64,000 nt of DNA from Ectopseudomonas chengduensis (GTDB lineage Bacteria > Pseudomonadota > Gammaproteobacteria > Pseudomonadales > Pseudomonadaceae). Positions 1 to 6,720 of the stretch are shown here, in pieces (position 1 is the stretch's first letter; each line of letters opens with the position of its first letter). A program made the position numbers and the translations under genes. The notes beneath the pieces were generated by a model. It was not told the origin of the DNA, did no database searches, and worked only from the letters and a program-made list of their open reading frames with translations. The stretch spans positions 103,008 to 167,007 of the forward strand of contig NZ_FMZQ01000015.1 of NCBI RefSeq assembly GCF_900102635.1, written 5' to 3'.

Positions 1-1
1 G

Positions 2-172
2 CGCGAAGTCTGCGAACTAGCGCTGGCGCACGACGAGCGCGACCAGACCGAAGCTGCCTATTCCAGATCCGATTTTCTGGAGAAGCGGCGGGCGCTGATG
101 GCTGAGTGGGCGTGCTTTATTACCACGCGATCATCGGAAAATGTCATTCAAGGCGAGTTCAAGCGAGCATGA
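2..172 (+). CDS. Tyrosine recombinase (phage-type integrase), C-terminal end only
   Basis: An open frame enters from the left edge and ends at TGA 170-172, giving 56 residues. The text, rich in charged residues with an A-Y-S-R-S-D-F motif followed by R-R-A-L-M-A-E-W-A, is the tail that follows the catalytic tyrosine in P4/CTX-type site-specific integrases, so the active site lies outside the window. Such genes sit at one end of an integrated element and read into it, which fits the small genes that follow. The stop overlaps the next start (ATGA), implying translational coupling. The family call rests on the tail alone. Confidence 0.7.
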   Translation, partial: REVCELALAHDERDQTEAAYSRSDFLEKRRALMAEWACFITTRSSENVIQGEFKRA

Positions 173-714
173 GCGCGTCAGAAGACTGCCCCGGACATAT
201 GTACAAATCAGGTGATCGGCTGACGTTGAGTCAAGCCGCAGCGCTATTTGCGGCACGAGACATACGGCCTCATGAGAAAGAAAGGCAGGCGATAGATCGC
301 TGGAGAAAGCGTGTCCGGGAAGCTGAGCTGAAGAGCCTACTGCGCAGCAGTAGGCAAACCTATGAAATCACCGAACTTGTTTCGTGGGCTCAGCTATTAA
401 AAGTCAAAGGCAAAACTGATTGGCCTCTCACTCTTGGCGACCTTCCCCGGAAGCCCGCCCAGAACGAGGTAGTAAACGAATACGCAACCGTCTCAGACGA
501 CATCGTTGATCTTGTTCTACCTGCCGACCTGAATCGCAGCCACGACCTGATTCGCAAGGTCGTAGACGAGAGCAACAGACTTCGCCAGCAACTCTCGCTC
601 CTACAAACCGAAGTTTCGATGCTGCGGCCAAAGGCCGAGCAATATGATCGTATCTGTAAGAACAACCGACTTTCAGGGCGGAGGCCAAAAACCCAACGCA
701 ATCAGAATAGGTAG
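169..714 (+). CDS. Hypothetical protein of the integrative element, coiled-coil C-terminus
   Basis: This encodes 181 residues. I chose ATG 169 because it overlaps the integrase stop as ATGA, although an earlier in-frame start exists at 106. The N-terminal third (L-T-L-S-Q-A-A-A-L-F) resembles the start of a helix-turn-helix or excisionase-like module, and residues around 120-165 form a heptad-like stretch rich in Leu, Gln and Arg, suggesting a coiled coil. I do not recognise the family. Its coupling to the integrase suggests a role in the element's integration or regulation, but that is inference. Confidence 0.6.
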   Translation: MSASEDCPGHMYKSGDRLTLSQAAALFAARDIRPHEKERQAIDRWRKRVREAELKSLLRSSRQTYEITELVSWAQLLKVKGKTDWPLTLGDLPRKPAQNEVVNEYATVSDDIVDLVLPADLNRSHDLIRKVVDESNRLRQQLSLLQTEVSMLRPKAEQYDRICKNNRLSGRRPKTQRNQNR

Positions 715-810
715 AGATCTTTCGTAAGCCTCGCTTCAACGTTTTCTCTACCCATAATCGGGATACCAGATCCATCCATTCAAGCGTTTTGAACGCCAAG
801 GAGATTTGGT

Positions 811-1041
811 ATGCCCACCACAGTCATAGCCGCGAAAACCCACGCCCACGCTCCCCGCACCCAACGCCGTATCTACCGCCTACGGCATGTTATGGCCTCC
901 ACCGGCTTTGGCCGCGCCTGGATCTACCAGCTCATGGCCGATGGAAAGTTTCCAAAAGCCATTCGTATCGGCAAACGCGCCGTTGGCTGGGACGGTGATC
1001 TCGTAGACCAGTGGGTCGCAGATCGTCTGGAGGGTCGTTAA
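811..1041 (+). CDS. AlpA-family phage/element transcriptional regulator
   Basis: This 76-residue protein has the AlpA pattern: a basic N-terminus, R-L-R-H-V-M-A-S-T-G-F-G-R-A-W-I-Y as a helix-turn-helix, then G-K-F-P-K-A-I-R-I-G and a W-D-G-D-L-V-D-Q-W motif. AlpA-like proteins are small DNA-binding activators or excisionases that control integrase or early genes in P4-like satellites. A GGAG at 800-803 precedes the ATG by 7 bases. It lies a few bases upstream of the next small gene and the primase, the usual order in such elements. Confidence 0.85.
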   Translation: MPTTVIAAKTHAHAPRTQRRIYRLRHVMASTGFGRAWIYQLMADGKFPKAIRIGKRAVGWDGDLVDQWVADRLEGR

Positions 1042-1043
1042 TC

Positions 1044-1316
1044 ATGAGCACCGGAGCCGCCAACAAGAACGTCCGCACCATTTCCGAGCTAGCGAACCGC
1101 CACGGCCTGGCGTTCACTCGCCAACCAGAGCGGGTGCCGAATCGCTGGGGCAAGCATTGTACCGTCACCCGCTACAGCCTGCCGGAAAGCGACCAGCACG
1201 TCCGTGCAGACGATGACACCGAGCGGGTTAAGCCCCGCATTGGCGAAGTTCGAGACACGGCGAACTCCGGTCGCGCCGCCCTGAAAGGCATCGACTGCCG
1301 CTTCGACAAGGAGTAA
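1044..1316 (+). CDS. Hypothetical element protein between alpA and primase
   Basis: This encodes 90 residues from ATG 1044, two bases after the alpA-like stop; an in-frame start at 1011 would overlap alpA. The protein is basic, with no membrane segment or motif that I recognise. Its position between the regulator and the primase, with the primase start 5 bases downstream, makes it part of one early operon. Function unknown. Confidence 0.55.
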   Translation: MSTGAANKNVRTISELANRHGLAFTRQPERVPNRWGKHCTVTRYSLPESDQHVRADDDTERVKPRIGEVRDTANSGRAALKGIDCRFDKE

Positions 1317-1321
1317 CCCGA

Positions 1322-3802
1322 ATGATTATTCAAAACGGCGTCCACACGCCGAAGGGTTCGCTTTGCCCGGAGAAAGGCACTGCCGACCTACAAGGCATTA
1401 TTGGGCCAGTCGCCAACCTGCTGCTGGGAGATCCCAATGCAGCACTCAGTAAACCTACCGAGCTGCGTTTCGGCTCGCATGGGTCGCTTGCTGTGGATCT
1501 GGACAAGGGTGTCTGGCACGACCACGAAGAGGGCATCGGCGGCGGCGTGCTCGACTTGATTTCAAGAAAGACTGGCATCACCACCCGCGCCGGGCAATTG
1601 AGCTGGCTGGAGAAAAATGGACTGAAAGAACAGAAGCTGACTCAAAGTCCTGCAAGTCCTAAAGTCCTGGTCAAGCCGCAAATCGACACCACCTATGCCT
1701 ACAAGGACGAGGAAGGCCGGCTGCTGTTTGAGGTAGTCCGGTTCGAGCCTAAAGACTTTCGCCAGCGCAAGCCGGACGGCAAAGGCGGCTGGATCTGGTT
1801 GGTTAAGGACGTGCGCCAGGTTCCCTACCATTTGCCGCAACTGATCGAGGCGAACCCTAGCCAGTCGGTGTTCATCGTCGAAGGCGAGAAAGACGTGCTC
1901 CGCCTGGAGTCACTTGGCCTGATTGCTACCTGTAACGCAGGCGGCGCCGGAAAGTGGCCGGACGAACTGAGCAAACATTTTGCCGATCGCCGCGTGGTCA
2001 TCCTGCCCGATAACGACGAGCCTGGGCGCAAGCACGCCGACAAGGTAGCGCACGCGCTCGGCATAGTCGCGGCTGATGTGCGAGTGCTTTGTCTCCCTGG
2101 CCTGTCTCCTAAGGGCGACGTGTCCGACTGGCTTGATGCAGGCGGAACTGTCGAGCAGCTTCTCGAACTGGTGGCAGCGCCCGGCAATCACTTGCCCGAG
2201 GATGACGGGCCTACCGAGCAACACTTCGAGCCAGGCGACGAGGATGACGAAAAGCAGAGCCAGGCGTCGCTGCTGGTCAAATTCGTCGAGCAGCGCTTTG
2301 AGCTGTTCCACGACTCGAACAAAGACGTGTTTGTCCGCGACCGCAAGACCGGAGAAGTCCGCAGCCTGCCCAGTCGGCAGTTCCGCGATTGTCTGGTGGC
2401 TGGCTTCTACATGGACACGGGCAAGGCGCCCCGAGACCAGTCTATTCGCGAGGCAATAACCACCCTGGCCGGGCTTGGTCGGTTCCACGGCGAACTGCGT
2501 TCTGTTCACCTGCGCACGGCAGGCGGCAATGGAGAGTATTGGCTCGACCTGGCCGCCCCTGGCAGCAGCCGAGCCGTTCGACTTCGCGCTGGGCATTGGG
2601 AGATCGTCGAGGAAGTCGATATCGCCTTCGTTCGCCCCGAGTCTATGCAGCCGCTACCCGATCCTATCCCCGGCGGGTCTATCGACGCGCTGTGGAAGGT
2701 CGCCAACGTGCCGCAGGGTTCCCGCCTGCTGGTCCTGACGTGGTTGATTGAATGCTTGCGACCGGAGACACCCTTTCCGGTAATGGAGCTGCTGGGCGAG
2801 CAAGGGAGCGCCAAGAGCACGACACAAATAGCCTTGCGCCGGCTGATCGACCCCAACGCCTGCGACCTGCGCGGGGCACCCAAGACAGTCGAGGATGTTT
2901 TCGTATCGGCCGGAGCCTGCGCAATGGTCAGTTACGAGAACATTTCCCACCTGCCGGCACCCATGCAGGACGCGCTTTGTGTGCTCGCCACCGGAGGCGG
3001 ATTTGCCAAGCGCAAACTGTACTCAGACGCCGAGGAGAGCGTCATCACCGTCAAGCGCCCGATCATTCTCAACGGCATTTCCGCCGCTGTGACTGCACAG
3101 GATCTTGTGGACCGCGCCATTACCATCGAGACGCCCGTTATCACCGAGCGCCAGGAAGTAACCGGCCTGTGGCGTGAGTACGAGGAGAACCGTGCTCACC
3201 TGCTGGGCGGCCTGCTGGATATTGCGGCAAAGGCGCTGGCAGTTCTGCCGGACATGCGCATCACCGCCGATGACCGTCCGCGCCTAGTCGAGTTCGCACT
3301 CCTTGGAATGGCCGTCGCGCAAGCTGCCGGACACGCCCCCGAGGATTTCATGCGGGAGTTCGGCGCAAGCCGGCAAGAGAGCCTGGCGCGCACTATTGAC
3401 GCAAGCCCTGTTGCGGCGGCTGTGGTGGACATGATCGAGGCGCGTCCGCAAGGCGTGACAGCACCAGCCAAGGAGATCTTGCTCACCCTGGAACAGTACC
3501 GCCCGACCGGCTGCGACTCCTGGCCGCGCTCCCCCAAAGGGCTTGGCGACGCACTACGCCGAGCCGCACCAGCGCTTCGACAGTTGGGCATTGACTGCAA
3601 GTGCTTGGGCAAGATCGGCGGCGCGGTTAAGTGGGAGATCAAAAGAAAGCTACCGAAGCAAAGTCCTGCAAGTCCTGAAGTCCTGCAAAACACCCCAACA
3701 GCAGCCAAGCAGCAGGACATTAGGACATGCAGGACTTCGAGTCGGGACTTATCCCCCACCGAGACTCCCGAGTTCGACGATGCCGACGCGGAGGTTTTCT
3801 AA
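1322..3802 (+). CDS. TOPRIM primase / helicase-like replication protein of a P4-type element
   Basis: This encodes 826 residues preceded by AAGGAG at 1306-1311. The N-terminal part has a TOPRIM-like fold: V-F-I-V-E-G-E-K-D-V supplies the first acidic residue, and V-V-I-L-P-D-N-D-E-P-G supplies the D-x-D pair, as in DnaG-type primases. A C-terminal ATPase domain has a Walker A (G-E-Q-G-S-A-K-S-T) near residue 495. This combination is typical of replication proteins of satellite phages and integrative elements, so it probably starts element replication. Two coding repeats give the peptide Q-S-P-A-S-P-(K/E)-V-L twice, and the DNA of these repeats looks iteron-like. Its stop overlaps the next start (TAATG). 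Confidence 0.8.
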   Translation: MIIQNGVHTPKGSLCPEKGTADLQGIIGPVANLLLGDPNAALSKPTELRFGSHGSLAVDLDKGVWHDHEEGIGGGVLDLISRKTGITTRAGQLSWLEKNGLKEQKLTQSPASPKVLVKPQIDTTYAYKDEEGRLLFEVVRFEPKDFRQRKPDGKGGWIWLVKDVRQVPYHLPQLIEANPSQSVFIVEGEKDVLRLESLGLIATCNAGGAGKWPDELSKHFADRRVVILPDNDEPGRKHADKVAHALGIVAADVRVLCLPGLSPKGDVSDWLDAGGTVEQLLELVAAPGNHLPEDDGPTEQHFEPGDEDDEKQSQASLLVKFVEQRFELFHDSNKDVFVRDRKTGEVRSLPSRQFRDCLVAGFYMDTGKAPRDQSIREAITTLAGLGRFHGELRSVHLRTAGGNGEYWLDLAAPGSSRAVRLRAGHWEIVEEVDIAFVRPESMQPLPDPIPGGSIDALWKVANVPQGSRLLVLTWLIECLRPETPFPVMELLGEQGSAKSTTQIALRRLIDPNACDLRGAPKTVEDVFVSAGACAMVSYENISHLPAPMQDALCVLATGGGFAKRKLYSDAEESVITVKRPIILNGISAAVTAQDLVDRAITIETPVITERQEVTGLWREYEENRAHLLGGLLDIAAKALAVLPDMRITADDRPRLVEFALLGMAVAQAAGHAPEDFMREFGASRQESLARTIDASPVAAAVVDMIEARPQGVTAPAKEILLTLEQYRPTGCDSWPRSPKGLGDALRRAAPALRQLGIDCKCLGKIGGAVKWEIKRKLPKQSPASPEVLQNTPTAAKQQDIRTCRTSSRDLSPTETPEFDDADAEVF
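1644..1670 (+). repeat. AGTCCT tripartite repeat, copy 1
   Basis: Three AGTCCT cores spaced 9-10 bases apart lie within the primase gene. The same arrangement recurs at 3660-3686 in direct orientation and at 3712-3737 inverted. It may be a binding site for the element's own replication protein, but that is inference. Confidence 0.7.
3660..3686 (+). repeat. AGTCCT tripartite repeat, copy 2
   Basis: This is nearly identical to copy 1 (1644-1670), differing by one A to G inside and one base at the end, although it lies 2 kb away in the same gene. It is followed 25 bases later by an inverted copy. Confidence 0.75.
3712..3737 (-). repeat. AGTCCT tripartite repeat, copy 3, inverted
   Basis: On the minus strand this reads as the same three-core element, with two A-to-T changes relative to copy 1 over 25 bases. 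Copies 2 and 3 form a large inverted pair near the 3' end of the primase gene, a plausible origin-type arrangement. Confidence 0.7.
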
Positions 3803-4098
3803 TGGCCGCCATCGACTTCCTGAGCAGCCGGGGGTTCAGCGTAAAGGCCAAGGATGGGCGCCTGATCGTTTCCCCATCCAGCAAGCTGACGCCAGACCTA
3901 CGGCAGTACATCAAGCGCAATCGCCTGGTGCTGATCGCAGAGGTCGCCGCCAACGATGGCGAGATGCGGCGCACCGCCTGGGACGTGCTCATACCCAGCG
4001 GGGAGAAGTGCCGCATGGTCGGCCAGCCAATGACCTATTCCGAAGCTTTAGCCGCCGCTCGCTGGCGCTGGCCTAACGCCGACATCTTGGAGAACTGA
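3802..4098 (+). CDS. Small protein with TubC N-terminal docking-like domain
   Basis: This encodes 98 residues from ATG 3802, which overlaps the primase stop by one base. The first 45 residues follow the TubC_N pattern: a helix, then G-F-S-V-K-A-K-D-G-R-L-I-V, a Pro/Ser turn, L-T-P-D-L-R and a basic helix ending L-I-A-E-V. TubC-like domains mediate protein docking in polyketide/peptide synthases, but stand-alone forms are common beside primases in phages and integrative elements, where their job is unknown. It is probably co-translated with the primase. Confidence 0.6.
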   Translation: MAAIDFLSSRGFSVKAKDGRLIVSPSSKLTPDLRQYIKRNRLVLIAEVAANDGEMRRTAWDVLIPSGEKCRMVGQPMTYSEALAAARWRWPNADILEN

Positions 4099-4102
4099 AA
4101 CC

Positions 4103-4699
4103 ATGAATATCATCCGCACCCTGGCCGAGATCGGTCTCAAGCCAACCACTACGGCTCGCGACACCCTGACCATTGCTCGGCGCGTCTGTCGGAGTATGTG
4201 CGAAGCCCGTGCCCAGATATGCGCCGAACGTCGGGAGCTTCGACGCCAAGCCCGCAAGCTGCGCCAGTTCGAGCCGTTCACCAAGCTGGCCGCCGATACG
4301 ATGGAAGAACAATCACGCGAGCATCGCGCCGCTGAATGGGAGAGCCTGCGCCTTGTGCTGCTGAGTTATGGTCGGCTGATCGTGTTGGACCATGACGGTA
4401 TCGCTGACGCCCTGGGCTTCGAGGCGCTGGCCGATCTGCTGAACATCAACCGCGCGGATCGTGAACGCGCGCGGCGAGAAGGCTGGCGCACCCTGTCCCA
4501 CTTGGTGGCCGTTCACGATCTGGAAAGCGGCTCCGAACGCCGGAGCGCTAAATGGGGCGCAGGAAGCCCGCTGTACGAGGCTGCCTTTCTGGCAGTTGCT
4601 GAGTTCATCCACATCACACCCACGCACCTGCTGCCCGACCCGTTCGCGCCCGGCGCAATGTTTGGGCCGAAGGCAAAGGTGGCGTTGCGCTTGGTCTAG
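4103..4699 (+). CDS. Hypothetical element protein
   Basis: This encodes 198 residues and starts 4 bases after the upstream gene. The N-terminal 60 residues are strongly basic and helical (R-R-E-L-R-R-Q-A-R-K-L-R-Q-F), and the remainder is globular with no membrane segment. I recognise no family. It lies in the same-strand gene string of the element and is likely co-transcribed. Confidence 0.55.
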   Translation: MNIIRTLAEIGLKPTTTARDTLTIARRVCRSMCEARAQICAERRELRRQARKLRQFEPFTKLAADTMEEQSREHRAAEWESLRLVLLSYGRLIVLDHDGIADALGFEALADLLNINRADRERARREGWRTLSHLVAVHDLESGSERRSAKWGAGSPLYEAAFLAVAEFIHITPTHLLPDPFAPGAMFGPKAKVALRLV

Positions 4700-4771
4700 C
4701 GACAGCGTGCCCCTAAGAGCCGATCCGTATCAGCATCACTGGCCCGATCAATGAAAAGCCTGGAGAAACCC

Positions 4772-5377
4772 ATGGAGCAAAACCTGCGAATTGAACTGCG
4801 GCATGGCGAAGCCACAGAGCAGGCCTTGGCCCGCACCGTGACCAGCCCCGAGTGCCTCAGTGCGTCGGTACTGACGATCTGCCAAAACATTCAACACACG
4901 CAGATCAACGAAATGATCGCGGAGCTTAAACAGCAGACGGCTGCGGTACAGAGCAATGACCTGTCGCGGGCAGAAGGCATGTTGATTGCCCAGGCCCATA
5001 CTCTGGACGGCCTGTTCGCCAGGCTGACCAGCAATGCGCTGACCAGCACCGATATGGACAAGCTGGAGCGTTACATGAAGCTGGCGCTGAAGGCGCAGAA
5101 TCAGGCGCGCGCCACGCTGCAAACCTTGGGCGAACTCAAGGCACCGAAACAGGTGGCCTTCGTGAAGCAGGCCAACATTGGCAATCAGGTACAGGTGAAT
5201 AACGACGGTAGCCCTGCGCGCTCGCGCGCGAAGAAAAAACCAAAAGCGCCAAACGAACTATTGGAGGTGGAGCATGGCGAGCGGTTGGACGGCCGAACGG
5301 CGGGCGCGGCAGGCGGAGCTGATACGCCAATGGCAACCCTGGAAACACAGCACCGGACCGACCAGCGTCAGCGGTAA
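4772..5377 (+). CDS. Hypothetical element protein, basic C-terminus
   Basis: I chose ATG 4772 (201 residues) because GGAG at 4761-4764 sits 7 bases upstream; ATG 4751 is in frame but has no ribosome site. The protein is mainly helical, with a region (residues about 70-130) rich in Ala, Leu and Gln followed by a K-K-K-P-K basic stretch that could bind nucleic acid. The last 34 codons overlap the next gene in another frame. Function unknown. Confidence 0.55.
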   Translation: MEQNLRIELRHGEATEQALARTVTSPECLSASVLTICQNIQHTQINEMIAELKQQTAAVQSNDLSRAEGMLIAQAHTLDGLFARLTSNALTSTDMDKLERYMKLALKAQNQARATLQTLGELKAPKQVAFVKQANIGNQVQVNNDGSPARSRAKKKPKAPNELLEVEHGERLDGRTAGAAGGADTPMATLETQHRTDQRQR

Positions 5378-5483
5378 AGCGCGGGCGTCACGCAATGCCG
5401 ACAAAGGTGGGACCAGAGCGCAGATACGGGAACTGGCAGCGCTGCTCAGGGAGCTGGAGCACTGGCGGCGGGAGCAACTGTAG
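5274..5483 (+). CDS. Small conserved basic protein (W-T-x-E-R-R-A-R-Q type)
   Basis: This 69-residue protein begins W-T-A-E-R-R-A-R-Q-A-E-L-I-R-Q-W and continues with S-T-G-P-x-S-V-S-G-K-A, a pattern I recall in many small proteobacterial element proteins of unknown function. It overlaps the preceding gene by 104 bases in a different frame, unusually long for bacteria. GGAGG at 5263-5267 lies inside the preceding gene, 6 bases before this ATG, which supports real translation. Confidence 0.6.
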   Translation: MASGWTAERRARQAELIRQWQPWKHSTGPTSVSGKARASRNADKGGTRAQIRELAALLRELEHWRREQL

Positions 5484-5580
5484 TTGTTGTTCAGTTCTTC
5501 GAGCTAAAACGGCAAAACTTGACTAGCCAACTGGCGGCGGCTCAGCATCCGGAAATGCTATGAAAGGAAGGTTCAAGAGA

Positions 5581-6057
5581 ATGGATGCAGAGCTGATTAT
5601 CAATCTGTGGGCGCTGTATGACGCCTCAACCGGCACCGTCTATGCCCTGGCGGGACGGGCCTACAACATTGCCGGCACCGATAAAGCGAAATTGGATTTC
5701 CTCAAGATGGCTGCCCGGACGGACTATGTGACGGCGAAGCGTTATCGAGTGCCGGATCGGTTCTGCATTGTGTTTCCCGATGGGCAAGAGCACAGGTGCG
5801 TCACCTACCTGAATGCAGTATCTGACCCGAACGCCCAACTGTTCGAGCAGATATTCAAAAACATTGAAGCCGATCTGCCGCCCTTGCCGCGCTTCTCTGG
5901 TGAGGATGTTTCTTATGTTTCGCAGCGAATTTCTGATGATCCACTCTGCGTTACAACGGTGCTCTATGAAGATGGCGCGGGAAACATCAGGCCAGTTGTA
6001 ACCGATGAGGATCGTGCCTGGATCGAACAGCACCAGGCGCGTTTTCATGGTTACTGA
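5581..6057 (+). CDS. Hypothetical protein, last gene of the element segment
   Basis: This encodes 158 residues. I took ATG 5581 rather than 5560 because AAAGGAAGG at 5563-5571 gives proper spacing to 5581. The protein is acidic and globular, without a signal peptide or membrane segments, and I recognise no family. GC content falls slightly compared with the nos genes downstream, consistent with accessory DNA. It is the last intact gene before the nos region. Confidence 0.5.
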   Translation: MDAELIINLWALYDASTGTVYALAGRAYNIAGTDKAKLDFLKMAARTDYVTAKRYRVPDRFCIVFPDGQEHRCVTYLNAVSDPNAQLFEQIFKNIEADLPPLPRFSGEDVSYVSQRISDDPLCVTTVLYEDGAGNIRPVVTDEDRAWIEQHQARFHGY

Positions 6058-6094
6058 TGCTCTCGTGCCTCCGGCATCAGCGAGGGGCGTCAGT

Positions 6095-6346
6095 TCAAAC
6101 CTGTGAAGCAGGCTCCCAGCGCGAGAGATGATGGCGGCAATGCTGATATCCATCGCCCGAGAGGTACAGGTGCTGGGCAGCCAGGGCCAGATCATCGGCG
6201 AAGCTGTTGATCCGGAAAGAGCCTAGGCGGCGTTTGAGCTCGGCGCCGATGATGGTGCGGACGTTGTACTCTCCGTCCCGGGCTGGGGTGTCGGGCAGTA
6301 TGGTGGCGGCGGGGTGTGCGTACCCTGAAAGCGGGGTGCGTCCGGT
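6095..6346 (-). pseudogene. Possible gene remnant (C-terminal fragment, unknown)
   Basis: The minus strand is open from after a stop at 6347-6349 to the stop at 6095-6097. The translated text around N-V-R-T-I-I-G-A-E-L-K-R-R-L-G-S-F-R-I-N has amino-acid use typical of a real protein and no credible start codon in front of coding text. I read it as the decayed C-terminus of an accessory gene. I could not identify the family. Confidence 0.3.
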
Positions 6347-6603
6347 TTAGGCTGGACGAGATTTTCGTGTCCAACAGGGTATTGGGTGTTCGAACAGATC
6401 TGTTTCATAGCCATTTCACCGTCGCTAGATCCGCTGGCAAACAACATTATGGTGTCTGGGTGCAACCGCGGCCTACCTGACGCCGCCTGGACGGAAGTGA
6501 ACGACGGTGATGCGGGCGGCTCCCCAGGCGGCGCCGCTTCGGCCGGGAGACAGTGCAGAGGATATCGTCTAGGCTGAGTCTTACGTGACTAAGCGGCACG
6601 GCA

Positions 6604-6617
6604 TTGACTTGGCGCAA
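6604..6617 (+). promoter_or_regulatory. Weak ANR/DNR-like box upstream of nosR
   Basis: The sequence TTGAC-N4-CGCAA matches the FNR/DNR consensus TTGAT-N4-ATCAA with three mismatches. It lies 39 bases before the better box and could be a secondary site. Confidence 0.3.
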
Positions 6618-6642
6618 TGAAACAGCTCCCAAGGACGTGAGG

Positions 6643-6656
6643 TTGATCAGCGTCAA
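6643..6656 (+). promoter_or_regulatory. ANR/DNR box upstream of nosR
   Basis: TTGAT-N4-GTCAA differs from the FNR-family consensus by one base. It is centred about 70 bases before the nosR start. In pseudomonads nosR and nosZ transcription depends on NO-responsive DNR, so this is the likely operator. Confidence 0.65.
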
Positions 6657-6720
6657 GGATGGCTTGGGGCGACATCCCTAACATGGCGACTACATCCAGC
6701 AGTGGAAGTAAAGTAAATCA

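Larger units (their letters stand above)
6058..6720. other. Intergenic region between integrative element and nosR
   Basis: These 663 bases hold no intact gene. The left part has a minus-strand open stretch (6095-6346) that looks like a gene remnant. The right part is the nosR promoter region, with one good and one weak ANR/DNR-type box. The right end (attachment site) of the element should lie here, but I cannot define it without the left end. Confidence 0.6.

Noticed and set aside
6385..6400. GTTCGAA as a tRNA T-loop remnant near the element's right end
   Set aside because: No acceptor stem or anticodon arm can be built around it.
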